Below are positions 34,688 through 43,115 of a DNA stretch of 64,000 bases, piece after piece. A program made the position numbers and the translations under genes. This stretch comes from Streptomyces venezuelae ATCC 10712. Its GTDB lineage: Bacteria > Actinomycetota > Actinomycetes > Streptomycetales > Streptomycetaceae. The stretch covers positions 4,716,001 through 4,780,000 of the forward strand of contig NZ_CP029197.1 of the NCBI RefSeq assembly GCF_008639165.1. Reading direction: 5' to 3'. Under the pieces are notes generated by a model. The model saw nothing but the letters and a program-made list of their open reading frames with translations. It had not been told where the DNA came from and made no database searches. Each line of letters opens with the position of its first letter. The first letter of the stretch is position 1.

Positions 34688-35674
34688 GGCCTGGGCGCGG
34701 CCGCGGGCGTAGATCTGGTTGAAGGTGAAGGTGCCCAGGTCGTCGCTGGTCTGGAAGACCGGCTTGTCGGCCGTGGTGACCTTCTTGCCGTCGGCGAAGC
34801 CGGCCTGGGTGAAGTACGCGTAGCGGCCGACCGAGTTCGCGCGGCGCAGGCAGACGGTGGCGTGGCAGAAGTCACGGACGCCCGCGCCGGTCAGCGGGGC
34901 GACGCCGCCGGTGGCCTGGCCCTTCGCCTTCAGGGCCGCGGCCTCCGAGGGGAACACGGCGACACCGACGGTGATCGCCACGCCGTCCTTCACGTACGTG
35001 GCGCGGAGCACCCGCTGGCAGCCGTTCTTCGTCAGGACGGCGCCGAGGCCGCCCTGGGTGACGGCGGCGCAGTTAGTGGTGGCGGAGGTCGCGCCCTTCG
35101 TGTAGACGCGCTTGTTCATCGTGAGCTTCTTGCCCGGGAAGAGGCCCTCCGCGGAGAGCGGGGCCTTGTCCTTCTTCGGGTCCGAGATGTAGTCCTTCGG
35201 ATTTGGCGGGGGCGGCGGCGCCACCGACGAGAAGGTCGGCTCGGGGGTGGGCGCGGCGGTGGGGGAGACCGCGCCGGTGGGCACCCCGCCGGTCGTGGCC
35301 TCGTCGTTCTTCTTGCCGTTGGCCACGACCGCGGTGGCGACGATCGCGCCGACGACCAGCGCGGCGACCGTGCCGCCGCCGATCATCAGCCAGCGCTTGC
35401 GGCGGTTACGGGAGGCCGAGGCGTCGGCGAGGGCGCCCCAGTCGGGGGTCGACCCGCCCTGCGCGCCGGGGAAGGGGTCCGGCCCCGGCCCCGGTCCTGG
35501 TCCCGGCCCCGGTCCCGGTGCTCCCGGGAAGCCGCCCGGCTGCTGGCCGTAGCCGGGCTGCTGTCCGTACCCCTGCGGCTGCTGCTGCCCGTACCCCGGC
35601 TGCGGCTGCTGCCCGTACCCCTGCTGCCCGCCCTGCTGCGGCTCGTGCGGCCACTGCGGTCCCCCAAAGCTCAT
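34658..35674 (-). CDS. single-pass membrane protein with Gln/Gly/Pro-rich N-terminus and extracytoplasmic domain
   Basis: About 338 aa from ATG 35674 (MSFGGPQWPH); ATG 35683 is an alternative and neither has a strong ribosome site. Residues about 15-65 are Y-G-Q-Q-P repeats, then G-P-G-P-G-P repeats. A membrane segment follows an R-K-R-W stop-transfer-like start (W-L-M-I-G-G-G-T-V-A-A-L-V-V-G-A-I-V, about 94-111). A Thr/Pro linker then leads to a globular outer domain with four Cys (N-C-A-A-V, G-C-Q-R, F-C-H-A-T-V-C). Similar architecture is common in Streptomyces proteins of unknown function. Confidence 0.8.
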   Translation of the reverse strand: MSFGGPQWPHEPQQGGQQGYGQQPQPGYGQQQPQGYGQQPGYGQQPGGFPGAPGPGPGPGPGPGPDPFPGAQGGSTPDWGALADASASRNRRKRWLMIGGGTVAALVVGAIVATAVVANGKKNDEATTGGVPTGAVSPTAAPTPEPTFSSVAPPPPPNPKDYISDPKKDKAPLSAEGLFPGKKLTMNKRVYTKGATSATTNCAAVTQGGLGAVLTKNGCQRVLRATYVKDGVAITVGVAVFPSEAAALKAKGQATGGVAPLTGAGVRDFCHATVCLRRANSVGRYAYFTQAGFADGKKVTTADKPVFQTSDDLGTFTFNQIYARGRAQASAAAGAPGE

Positions 35675-35721
35675 GCCGCGCATCCTAAACCGGTTGGGCC
35701 GGGGCGACGCGGGCGGCGACA

Positions 35722-37353
35722 ATGCACCGCATGGGACATGTCGAGGCCGCGCATCTGGAGTACTACCTCCCCGACGGGAGGGTCCTCCTCGGGGACGCCT
35801 CCTTCCGGGTCGGAGAGGGCGCCGTCGTCGCCCTCGTCGGAGCCAACGGCGCCGGCAAGACCACACTGCTCCGGCTCATCTCCGGGGAGCTCCAGCCGCA
35901 CGGCGGCAGCGTCACCGTCAGCGGCGGGCTCGGCGTGATGCCGCAGTTCGTCGGGTCGGTACGGGACGAGTCCACCGTCCGTGACCTGCTGGTCTCCGTG
36001 GCGCAGCCGCGGATCCGGGAGGCCGCGAAGGCCGTCGACGAGGCCGAGCACCTGATCATGACCGTCGACGACGAGGCCGCGCAGATGAAGTACGCGCAGG
36101 CCCTCAGCGACTGGGCCGAGGTGCAGGGGTACGAGGCCGAGACCCTCTGGGACATCTGCACCATGGCCGCGCTCGGCGTGCCCTACGAGAAGGCGCAGTT
36201 CCGGGAGGTCAGGACGCTCTCCGGCGGTGAGCAGAAGCGGCTCGTCCTGGAATCGCTGCTGCGGGGCTCCGACGAGGTGCTGCTCCTCGACGAGCCGGAC
36301 AACTACCTCGACGTGCCGGGCAAGCGCTGGCTGGAGGAGCGGCTGCGGGAGACCCGTAAGACCGTGCTGTTCATCTCCCACGACCGGGAGCTGCTCTCCC
36401 GGGGCGCGCAGAAGATCGTCGCGGTCGAGCCCGGCCGGGCCGGCTCCGACGTGTGGGTGCACGGCGGCGGCTTCGACACCTTCCACGAGGCGCGGCGGGA
36501 ACGTTTCGCGCGCTTCGAGGAGCTGAAGCGGCGCTGGGAGGAGAAGCACGCCCAGCTGAAGAAGCTCGTCGTCAACCTGCGGCAGGCGGCCGCGGTCAGC
36601 CACGAGATGGCCTCGCGGTACGCGGCGGCGCAGACCCGGCTGCGGAAGTTCGAGGAGGCGGGGCCGCCGCCGGAGCCGCCGCGCGAGCAGGACATCAAGA
36701 TGCGGCTGCGCGGCGGCCGTACCGGCGTGCGTGCTGTGACCTGCGAGAACCTTGAGCTGACCGGGCTGATGAAGCCGTTCTCGCTGGAGATCTTCTACGG
36801 GGAGCGGGTGGCCGTTCTCGGCTCGAACGGGTCGGGCAAGTCACACTTCCTGCGACTGCTCGCGGGCGACCCGTCCGTCGCCCACACGGGGGACTGGAAG
36901 CTGGGCGCGCGGGTGGTCCCGGGGCACTTCGCGCAGACCCACGCCCATCCGGAGCTGACCGGGCGGCCGCTCGTCGACATCCTGTGGACGGAGCACGCCA
37001 AGGACCGGGGCGCGGCGATGTCGATGCTGCGGCGGTACGAGCTGGAGCGCCAGGGCGACCAGGCCTTCGACAAGCTCTCCGGCGGGCAGCAGGCGCGGTT
37101 CCAGATCCTGCTCCTGGAACTGGCCGGCACGACGGCGCTGCTCCTCGACGAGCCCACGGACAACCTCGACCTGGAGTCGGCGGAGGCCCTCCAGGACGGC
37201 CTCGAGTCGTACGACGGGACGGTCCTCGCGGTGACCCACGACCGCTGGTTCGCGAGGAGCTTCGACCGCTACCTGGTCTTCGGCTCGGACGGCGTGGTCC
37301 GCGAGACGACGGAACCGGTGTGGGACGAGCGACGGGTGGAGCGGGCGCGGTGA
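35722..37353 (+). CDS. ABC-F family ATPase
   Basis: 543 aa from ATG 35722 (MHRMGHVEAA); ATG 35731 is possible. Two ABC domains without membrane segments. First: G-A-N-G-A-G-K-T-T (40-48), T-L-S-G-G-E-Q-K-R and L-L-L-D-E-P-D-N-Y-L-D. Helical inter-domain linker at about 250-330. Second: G-S-N-G-S-G-K-S, K-L-S-G-G-Q-Q-A-R and L-L-L-D-E-P-T-D-N-L-D. ABC-F proteins act on the ribosome, either as translation factors or by displacing antibiotics; which applies here cannot be told. Divergent from the membrane-protein gene with only 47 nt between starts. Confidence 0.9.
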   Translation: MHRMGHVEAAHLEYYLPDGRVLLGDASFRVGEGAVVALVGANGAGKTTLLRLISGELQPHGGSVTVSGGLGVMPQFVGSVRDESTVRDLLVSVAQPRIREAAKAVDEAEHLIMTVDDEAAQMKYAQALSDWAEVQGYEAETLWDICTMAALGVPYEKAQFREVRTLSGGEQKRLVLESLLRGSDEVLLLDEPDNYLDVPGKRWLEERLRETRKTVLFISHDRELLSRGAQKIVAVEPGRAGSDVWVHGGGFDTFHEARRERFARFEELKRRWEEKHAQLKKLVVNLRQAAAVSHEMASRYAAAQTRLRKFEEAGPPPEPPREQDIKMRLRGGRTGVRAVTCENLELTGLMKPFSLEIFYGERVAVLGSNGSGKSHFLRLLAGDPSVAHTGDWKLGARVVPGHFAQTHAHPELTGRPLVDILWTEHAKDRGAAMSMLRRYELERQGDQAFDKLSGGQQARFQILLLELAGTTALLLDEPTDNLDLESAEALQDGLESYDGTVLAVTHDRWFARSFDRYLVFGSDGVVRETTEPVWDERRVERAR

Positions 37354-37403
37354 CCTGGGGGCGGGTCATCCGGTGACCCGCCGACCTCGGGGCCTCCGGC
37401 GTT

Positions 37404-37433
37404 TTGACCCGTCGGGGGTGTCGCGGGTACCGT
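37404..37433 (+). promoter_or_regulatory. candidate rplM-rpsI promoter
   Basis: TTGACC (37404-37409), 18-nt spacer, TACCGT (37428-37433), about 180 nt upstream of rplM. The 37434-37611 leader has no gene; AGTTACCAGTGGCTCG and nearby sequence show no obvious strong hairpin. Confidence 0.5.
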
Positions 37434-37611
37434 TGCGGTTTGTTATGCGTATTGGCTTCGTCGTTCTCACGCGAAGGGCCCATACGCAGGTTCCCTGGAG
37501 CAGTTACCAGTGGCTCGCATACGGGCGGAGTTCCCGGCAGTGCAGGCCCCAGCTGCATGATCGCTTCAGGTGTGTCTGGACTCCATCCACTGAAGAAGCG
37601 AAGGCTACGAA

Positions 37612-38055
37612 GTGCGTACGTACAGCCCCAAGCCCGGCGATGTCACTCGCCAGTGGCACATCATCGACGCGCAGGACGTTGTCCTGGGCCGTCTGGCGAC
37701 CACGGCTGCGAACCTCCTCCGAGGCAAGCACAAGCCGGTCTACGCCCCCCACATGGACATGGGCGACTTCGTCATCATCATCAACGCTGACAAGGTCCAC
37801 CTGTCCGGCAACAAGAAGACCCAGAAGCTGGCGTACCGCCACTCCGGCTTCCCGGGTGGTCTGCGCTCCGTCCGTTACGACGAGCTGCTCGACAAGAACC
37901 CCGAGAAGGCCGTCGAGAAGGCCATCAAGGGCATGATCCCCAAGAACACCCTGGGCCGTCAGATGCTCTCGAAGCTGAAGGTCTACGCGGGCGAGAACCA
38001 CCCGCACGCTGCCCAGCAGCCGGTCCCGTTCGAGATCACCCAGGTCGCGCAGTAG
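37612..38055 (+). CDS. rplM: 50S ribosomal protein L13
   Basis: 147 aa from GTG 37612 (VRTYSPKPGD). Early-assembly 50S protein. W-H-I-I-D-A-Q-D-V-V-L-G-R-L (about 14-27) is the signature. Forms an operon with rpsI, 44 nt downstream. Confidence 0.97.
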   Translation: MRTYSPKPGDVTRQWHIIDAQDVVLGRLATTAANLLRGKHKPVYAPHMDMGDFVIIINADKVHLSGNKKTQKLAYRHSGFPGGLRSVRYDELLDKNPEKAVEKAIKGMIPKNTLGRQMLSKLKVYAGENHPHAAQQPVPFEITQVAQ

Positions 38056-38099
38056 TTCCGGCCACACCCCCTAAGAACGAAAGAAATCTGAGGAGAATC

Positions 38100-38612
38100 G
38101 TGGCCGAGACCACCCCCGAGACCCCCGTCGACGAGTTCGAGGGCGTCGAGGAGTACACCACCGAGACCGAGCTCGTCGAGGGTGAGTACACCTCCGAGTC
38201 GCTCGCGTCCCGCTTCGGCGACCCGCAGCCGGCCGCCGGCCTGGGCCGTCGCAAGAACGCCATCGCCCGCGTCCGGATCGTTCCGGGCACCGGCAAGTGG
38301 AAGATCAACGGTCGCACCCTTGAGGACTACTTCCCCAACAAGGTGCACCAGCAGGAAGTCAACGAGCCCTTCAAGGTGCTCGAGCTCGACAACCGCTACG
38401 ACGTCATCGCCCGCATCGCGGGTGGCGGTGTCTCCGGCCAGGCCGGCGCCCTGCGCCTCGGTGTGGCCCGTGCGCTGAACGAGGCGGACGTCGAGAACAA
38501 CCGCCCGGCGCTGAAGAAGGCCGGCTTCCTCTCCCGCGACGACCGTGCGGTCGAGCGCAAGAAGGCCGGTCTCAAGAAGGCCCGTAAGGCTCCGCAGTAC
38601 AGCAAGCGTTAA
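38100..38612 (+). CDS. rpsI: 30S ribosomal protein S9
   Basis: 170 aa from GTG 38100. The first about 40 residues are an acidic Glu/Thr-rich extension found in actinobacteria. The conserved part starts at G-R-R-K-N-A-I-A-R-V (about 49-58) and ends Q-Y-S-K-R, whose terminal Arg reaches P-site tRNA. Followed by a strong intrinsic terminator. Confidence 0.96.
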   Translation: MAETTPETPVDEFEGVEEYTTETELVEGEYTSESLASRFGDPQPAAGLGRRKNAIARVRIVPGTGKWKINGRTLEDYFPNKVHQQEVNEPFKVLELDNRYDVIARIAGGGVSGQAGALRLGVARALNEADVENNRPALKKAGFLSRDDRAVERKKAGLKKARKAPQYSKR

Positions 38613-38632
38613 TCGCCTGCTCGGTCTGCTTT

Positions 38633-38679
38633 CGTACGCCCCGGCGGCACTGCCCGTGCCGTCGGGGCGTACGTTTTTT
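38633..38679 (+). terminator. intrinsic terminator of rplM-rpsI
   Basis: CGTACGCCCCGGCGGCAC / GTGCCGTCGGGGCGTACG, an 18-bp stem with one wobble and TGCCC loop, followed by TTTTTTC. This is the most classical terminator in the window. Confidence 0.92.
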
Positions 38680-38725
38680 CATAACCCTCTTTCATCGCTT
38701 GGGCACGTATTTTCGGAGGACAGCT

Positions 38726-40084
38726 GTGGGACGACTCTTCGGCACGGACGGCGTGCGCGGTGTGGCCAACGCGGACCTGACGGCGGAGCTCGCGCTCGGC
38801 CTGTCGGTCGCGGCCGCGCACGTGCTCGCCGAGGCGGGCACCTTCGAGGGCCATCGGCCGACCGCGGTGGTCGGACGTGACCCCCGCGCGTCCGGAGAGT
38901 TCCTGGAGGCCGCCGTCGTGGCCGGTCTCGCCAGCGCCGGCGTCGACGTGCTCCGCGTGGGCGTCCTGCCCACCCCGGCCGTCGCGCACCTCACCGGCGT
39001 CCTCGGCGCCGACCTCGGCGTGATGCTCTCCGCGAGCCACAACGCCATGCCCGACAACGGCATCAAGTTCTTCGCGCGCGGTGGCCACAAGCTCGCCGAC
39101 GAGCTCGAGGACAAGATCGAGGCCGTGTACGAGGAGCACCGCACCGGCGCCCCCTGGGAGCGCCCGACCGGTGCCGGTGTCGGCCGCGTCCGCGACTACG
39201 ACGAGGGCTTCGACACGTACGTCGCCCACCTCATCGCCGTCCTCCCCAACCGCCTCGACGGCCTCAAGGTCGTCCTCGACGAGGCCCACGGCGCCGCCGC
39301 CCGCGTCTCGCCCGAGGCCTTCGCCCGGGCCGGCGCCACCGTCGTCACCATCGGCGCCGAGCCCGACGGCCTCAACATCAACGACGGCTGCGGCTCCACC
39401 CACCTGGATCTGCTCAAGGCCGCCGTCGTCGAGCACGGCGCCGACCTCGGCATCGCCCACGACGGCGACGCCGACCGCTGCCTCGCGGTGGACGCCGCGG
39501 GCAACGAGGTCGACGGCGACCAGATCCTCGCCGTGCTCGCCCTCGCGATGCGCGAGGCCGGGCGGCTGCGCGGGGACACCGTCGTCGCCACCGTCATGTC
39601 GAACCTGGGCTTCAAGCTCGCCATGGAGCGCGAGGGCCTGACCCTCGTCCAGACGGCGGTCGGCGACCGCTACGTCCTGGAGTCCATGAAGGAGAACGGC
39701 TTCGCGCTCGGCGGCGAGCAGTCCGGGCACGTCATCGTGCTCGACCACGCCACCACCGGCGACGGCACCCTCACCGGCCTCATGCTGGCCGCCCGGGTCG
39801 CCGCCACCGGCAAGTCCCTCGCCGACCTGGCCGGCGTGATGGAGCGACTGCCGCAGATCCTCATCAACGTCCCCGACGTCGACAAGTCCCGGGTGAAGAC
39901 CTCCGGCGACCTGGCCGCCGCGGTCACCGCCGCCGAGCAGGAGCTCGGCTCCACCGGCCGCGTCCTGCTGCGCCCCTCCGGCACTGAGCCGCTGGTCCGC
40001 GTCATGGTCGAGGCCGCGGACATCGAGCAGGCGCGCGCGGTCGCGCAGCGGCTCGCGGACGTCGTGAAGTCGGCGCTGGGCTAA
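38726..40084 (+). CDS. glmM: phosphoglucosamine mutase
   Basis: 452 aa from GTG 38726 (VGRLFGTDGV) behind GGAGGA. Converts glucosamine-6-phosphate to glucosamine-1-phosphate for peptidoglycan precursors. The phospho-Ser is in L-S-A-S-H-N (Ser104). D-G-D-A-D-R binds the metal, G-G-E-Q-S-G-H the sugar and R-P-S-G-T-E-P the phosphate. Works with GlmS encoded 4.4 kb downstream. Confidence 0.96.
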   Translation: MGRLFGTDGVRGVANADLTAELALGLSVAAAHVLAEAGTFEGHRPTAVVGRDPRASGEFLEAAVVAGLASAGVDVLRVGVLPTPAVAHLTGVLGADLGVMLSASHNAMPDNGIKFFARGGHKLADELEDKIEAVYEEHRTGAPWERPTGAGVGRVRDYDEGFDTYVAHLIAVLPNRLDGLKVVLDEAHGAAARVSPEAFARAGATVVTIGAEPDGLNINDGCGSTHLDLLKAAVVEHGADLGIAHDGDADRCLAVDAAGNEVDGDQILAVLALAMREAGRLRGDTVVATVMSNLGFKLAMEREGLTLVQTAVGDRYVLESMKENGFALGGEQSGHVIVLDHATTGDGTLTGLMLAARVAATGKSLADLAGVMERLPQILINVPDVDKSRVKTSGDLAAAVTAAEQELGSTGRVLLRPSGTEPLVRVMVEAADIEQARAVAQRLADVVKSALG

Positions 40085-40110
40085 CCTTTCTGAGGCGCCG
40101 TCATGCGTTG

Positions 40111-40149
40111 AGGGCCCCGCCGCACCCGTATCGGGAGCGGCGGGGCCCT
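40111..40149. terminator. bidirectional terminator between glmM and the DUF389 gene
   Basis: AGGGCCCCGCCGC / GCGGCGGGGCCCT, 13-bp perfect stem, with a loop that can pair ACCCG/CGGG internally, then TTTC. It serves two convergent genes. Confidence 0.8.
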
Positions 40150-40150
40150 T

Positions 40151-41110
40151 TCAGCTGTCCTTCCGGGCCCCGGGTGCGCGACGCCAGCGGCCGCGCTGGG
40201 TGCGCCAGAGGAGTTTCTGCCCGTACAGCGTCAGCACCCCGGCGAACACGATGCCGAACAGGTTCAGCATCAGCTGCTCGGTCGAGCCCCACATCTGGCC
40301 GAATTCGCCGTAGCTGAGGGCGACCGCCGCGTTCGCGCCGGCCGGGACCGTCGTCACCGAGATCGCCACGCCCACCAGGGCGCCGGACTTGGCGGACGTC
40401 AGGGAGAGCATGCCCGCCACACCCGCGAGCAGGGCCACGACGAAGGAGAACGGGTCCGGCTGCCAGATGAAGCTGGTGTTGGGGCGGTCGGCGTCGAGGC
40501 GGTTCTCGCTGAACAGGTCGAGCGCGTCCATCCCCAGGCTGAACACCGTCGTCGCCGCGATCGCCACCGCGAAACCGACGATCAGGGCGATCAGCGACCG
40601 CGCCGCCAGCCTCGGCTCGCGGCGCACCACCGCCGTGCAGATCCCGGCGAGCGGGCCGAACTCCGGACCGACCGCCATGGCGCCCACGATCAGGATCGCG
40701 TTGTCCAGGACGACACCGCAGGCCGCGATCATCGTCGCCAGGATCATGAACGCGCTGTAGGTGATCGAGAGGGTCGACTCCTCGTGGGTGGCCCCCTCCA
40801 ACTGCTCCCAGAGCACCGCGTCCGCCGGTTCGCCCGGAGCCTCCTTCTCGGCGGTGTCCGCGCGCGCGGAGAGGGAGAAGTCGATGTTCTCGACCGCGAT
40901 GGAGCCGTCCTGATCGATCCTCAGCTCGCGCAGCTCCTTGAGGAGTTCGTCGCCGGCCTCACGGGCGACATCGCACATGACCACGTCTCCGGCGGGCTCC
41001 CGGGCCGCGCCGGGAAGCACCACCAGGTGCGTGGTGCCGACCGTCGACTCGATCGCCTTGACGGCGGCCTGGGTGCGGTCGGGCGGGACGATCATACGGA
41101 GATGCAGCAT
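40151..41110 (-). CDS. DUF389 multi-pass membrane protein
   Basis: 319 aa from ATG 41110 (MLHLRMIVPP). An N-terminal ACT-like cytoplasmic domain (about 1-75) is followed by about six membrane segments. The conserved I-L-I-V-G-A-M-A-V-G-P-E-F-G-P-L (about 141-156) is characteristic of the DUF389 family. The biochemical role is unknown. It stands alone, convergent with glmM, 30 nt downstream of coaA on the same strand. Confidence 0.88.
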   Translation of the reverse strand: MLHLRMIVPPDRTQAAVKAIESTVGTTHLVVLPGAAREPAGDVVMCDVAREAGDELLKELRELRIDQDGSIAVENIDFSLSARADTAEKEAPGEPADAVLWEQLEGATHEESTLSITYSAFMILATMIAACGVVLDNAILIVGAMAVGPEFGPLAGICTAVVRREPRLAARSLIALIVGFAVAIAATTVFSLGMDALDLFSENRLDADRPNTSFIWQPDPFSFVVALLAGVAGMLSLTSAKSGALVGVAISVTTVPAGANAAVALSYGEFGQMWGSTEQLMLNLFGIVFAGVLTLYGQKLLWRTQRGRWRRAPGARKDS

Positions 41111-41140
41111 GGGGAGAGCGTACGGAGATCCGTACGGGGA

Positions 41141-42109
41141 TCAGAGCTTCCGCAGGCTCAGCTTCTGCACCTTGTGGTCGGGGCCCTTGCGGACGACGAG
41201 CGTCGCCCGGCCGCGGGTCGGGGCCACGTTCTCCAGCAGGTTCACCTTGTTGATGGTCCGCCACATGGTGCGGGCGTAGTCGTAGGCCTCCTCCTCGGAG
41301 ACCTGCGTCCAGCGCCGGAAGTACGAGGACGGGTCCTGGAACGCGGTGTCGCGCAGCTTCCGGAAGCGGTTCAGGTACCAGCGCTCGATGTCCTCCGGGC
41401 GCGCGTCCACGTACACCGAGAAGTCGAAGTAGTCGGCGAGCCCGACCCTGGTCCGGCCGTCCTTGCCGGGCAGGGCCGGCTGGAGGACGTTCAGCCCCTC
41501 GACGATGAGGATGTCGGGGCGGCGGACGACGAGCCGCTCACCGGGCACCCGGTCGTAGATCAGGTGCGAGTAGACCGGGGCCGTCACCTCCTCCTTGCCC
41601 GCTTTGACGTCCGCGACGAACCGGGTCAGGGCCCGGCGGTCGTACGACTCGGGGAAGCCCTTGCGGGACATCAGGCCGCGCTCCTTCAGCTCCTCCATCG
41701 GATAGAGGAAGGCGTCCGTGGTGACCAGCTCCACGCGCGGGTGCTCGGGCCAGCGGGCGAGCAGCGCCTGGAGCAGCCGGGAGACCGTCGACTTCCCGAC
41801 GGCGACCGATCCGGCGACTCCTATGACGAAGGGCGTGCCGCGCTGCTCGGCACTCTCGCCGAGGAAGGTGTTGAGCGCGCCGCGCAGCCCGCTGGTGGCC
41901 TGCACGTACAGGTTGAGCAGCCGGGAGAGCGGCAGGTAGATGTCCCGGACCTCGTCCAGGTCGATGACGTCCCCGAGCCCGCGAAGCCGCTCGACCTCGT
42001 CGGCGGTGAGCGGAAGCGGTGTCTTGTCGCGCAAGGCGCTCCACTCGGCGCGGGTGAGGTCGACGTAGGGCGTCGTGCCGTTGGCGCTTCGTGGCGGCGA
42101 AGTGATCAC
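41141..42109 (-). CDS. coaA: pantothenate kinase, type I
   Basis: 322 aa from ATG 42109. First step of coenzyme A synthesis: phosphorylates pantothenate with ATP. P-loop G-V-A-G-S-V-A-V-G-K-S-T (97-108); also T-T-D-A-F-L-Y-P and the family motif R-K-G-F-P-E-S-Y-D. Y-F-D-F-S-V-Y-V-D-A is also typical. Standard neighbour of glmM-glmS in Streptomyces. Confidence 0.95.
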   Translation of the reverse strand: MITSPPRSANGTTPYVDLTRAEWSALRDKTPLPLTADEVERLRGLGDVIDLDEVRDIYLPLSRLLNLYVQATSGLRGALNTFLGESAEQRGTPFVIGVAGSVAVGKSTVSRLLQALLARWPEHPRVELVTTDAFLYPMEELKERGLMSRKGFPESYDRRALTRFVADVKAGKEEVTAPVYSHLIYDRVPGERLVVRRPDILIVEGLNVLQPALPGKDGRTRVGLADYFDFSVYVDARPEDIERWYLNRFRKLRDTAFQDPSSYFRRWTQVSEEEAYDYARTMWRTINKVNLLENVAPTRGRATLVVRKGPDHKVQKLSLRKL

Positions 42110-42305
42110 CCCGCCATTGTCCCGGGTCGACGGGGGGTGTGGGGGGTGGGGTGGGTCACGCGGCCGGGGCGTTGTCCTAGGGGTGGCCTAGGGTGATCCT
42201 TTGAGGCCGCGTGGGGGCCTGGACGGCTTGTTTCACGACTTCGCGCGGGGGGAGCCGCCTTTTCGGGCGGTGTGGAATTCGAAGAGAAACAGTGAGCCAG
42301 TTCAG

Positions 42306-43076
42306 ATGCGTACGTCCATGAGAAGCGCCGTCGTCGCCGCCACCGCCGTGTCCCTCGCCCTGCTCGTCACCGCCTGTGGTGGCGGGGAGAAGGGTGGCGA
42401 CAAGGGGGACAAGGGCGGGTCCGCCGCGCCCAGCGCCTCCGCCACGACCAGCGCGCCCCCGGCGAAGGCGCTGTCGGCCGCCGAGCTCGACGAGCTCATC
42501 GTCGAGACCGCCGACCTCAAGGGCCACCAGGTGACGAAGGCCGGCAGCGGGGACGTCGTGCCCGCCGCCCAGGTCACCGCCGACAAGGCTGCCTGCGCAC
42601 CGATCGCCCACGCCATGTCCTTCATCTCGCCCGGTTCGCCCGCGGCGTCGGCCCAGCGCAAGGTGATGCAGGAGCCGAAGAAGGACGCGTCGGCCTCGCC
42701 CGAGGACGCGCTGCTCGGCGGGCTCAGCGCCATGGTCACGGCGGTGACGCTCGGCTCGTACGACGGGCAGGGCGCCCAGGAGGCCTTCGCCTCGGTGAAG
42801 AAGGCCGGCACGGAGTGCGCCGACGGCTTCCAGGTCGTGCACCTCAAGGAGAAGACGAAGGTCGCCAAGGTCGCCCCGGAGGCCGTCACCGCCGGTGAGG
42901 AGGCCGTGGCCTTCACCGTCACCAGCGAGATGGAGGGCGAGCCGTTCGTCAGCAAGCTCGTCGTCTTCCGCAAGGGCAACACACTGGCCTCGTTCTCGAC
43001 GATCAGCCTCGTTCCCGGTGGCGTCAAGGCCCTCCCGCAGGCCGTTGTCGACGCGCAGGCCGCCAAGCTGGGCTGA
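42306..43076 (+). CDS. secreted lipoprotein, function unknown
   Basis: 256 aa from ATG 42306 (MRTSMRSAVV). The signal peptide ends in lipobox L-V-T-A-C (Cys about 24), then a Gly/Lys/Asp and Ser/Ala linker. The mature domain (from about residue 60, A-E-L-D-E-L-I-V) has two Cys (A-C-A-P-I and E-C-A-D-G). It resembles small substrate- or heme-independent lipoproteins common in Streptomyces. No specific family recognised. Confidence 0.85.
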   Translation: MRTSMRSAVVAATAVSLALLVTACGGGEKGGDKGDKGGSAAPSASATTSAPPAKALSAAELDELIVETADLKGHQVTKAGSGDVVPAAQVTADKAACAPIAHAMSFISPGSPAASAQRKVMQEPKKDASASPEDALLGGLSAMVTAVTLGSYDGQGAQEAFASVKKAGTECADGFQVVHLKEKTKVAKVAPEAVTAGEEAVAFTVTSEMEGEPFVSKLVVFRKGNTLASFSTISLVPGGVKALPQAVVDAQAAKLG

Positions 43077-43115
43077 CTGCGGTCCTTCGGGGGCCCCGCG
43101 CCGTAGGCTGCCGTC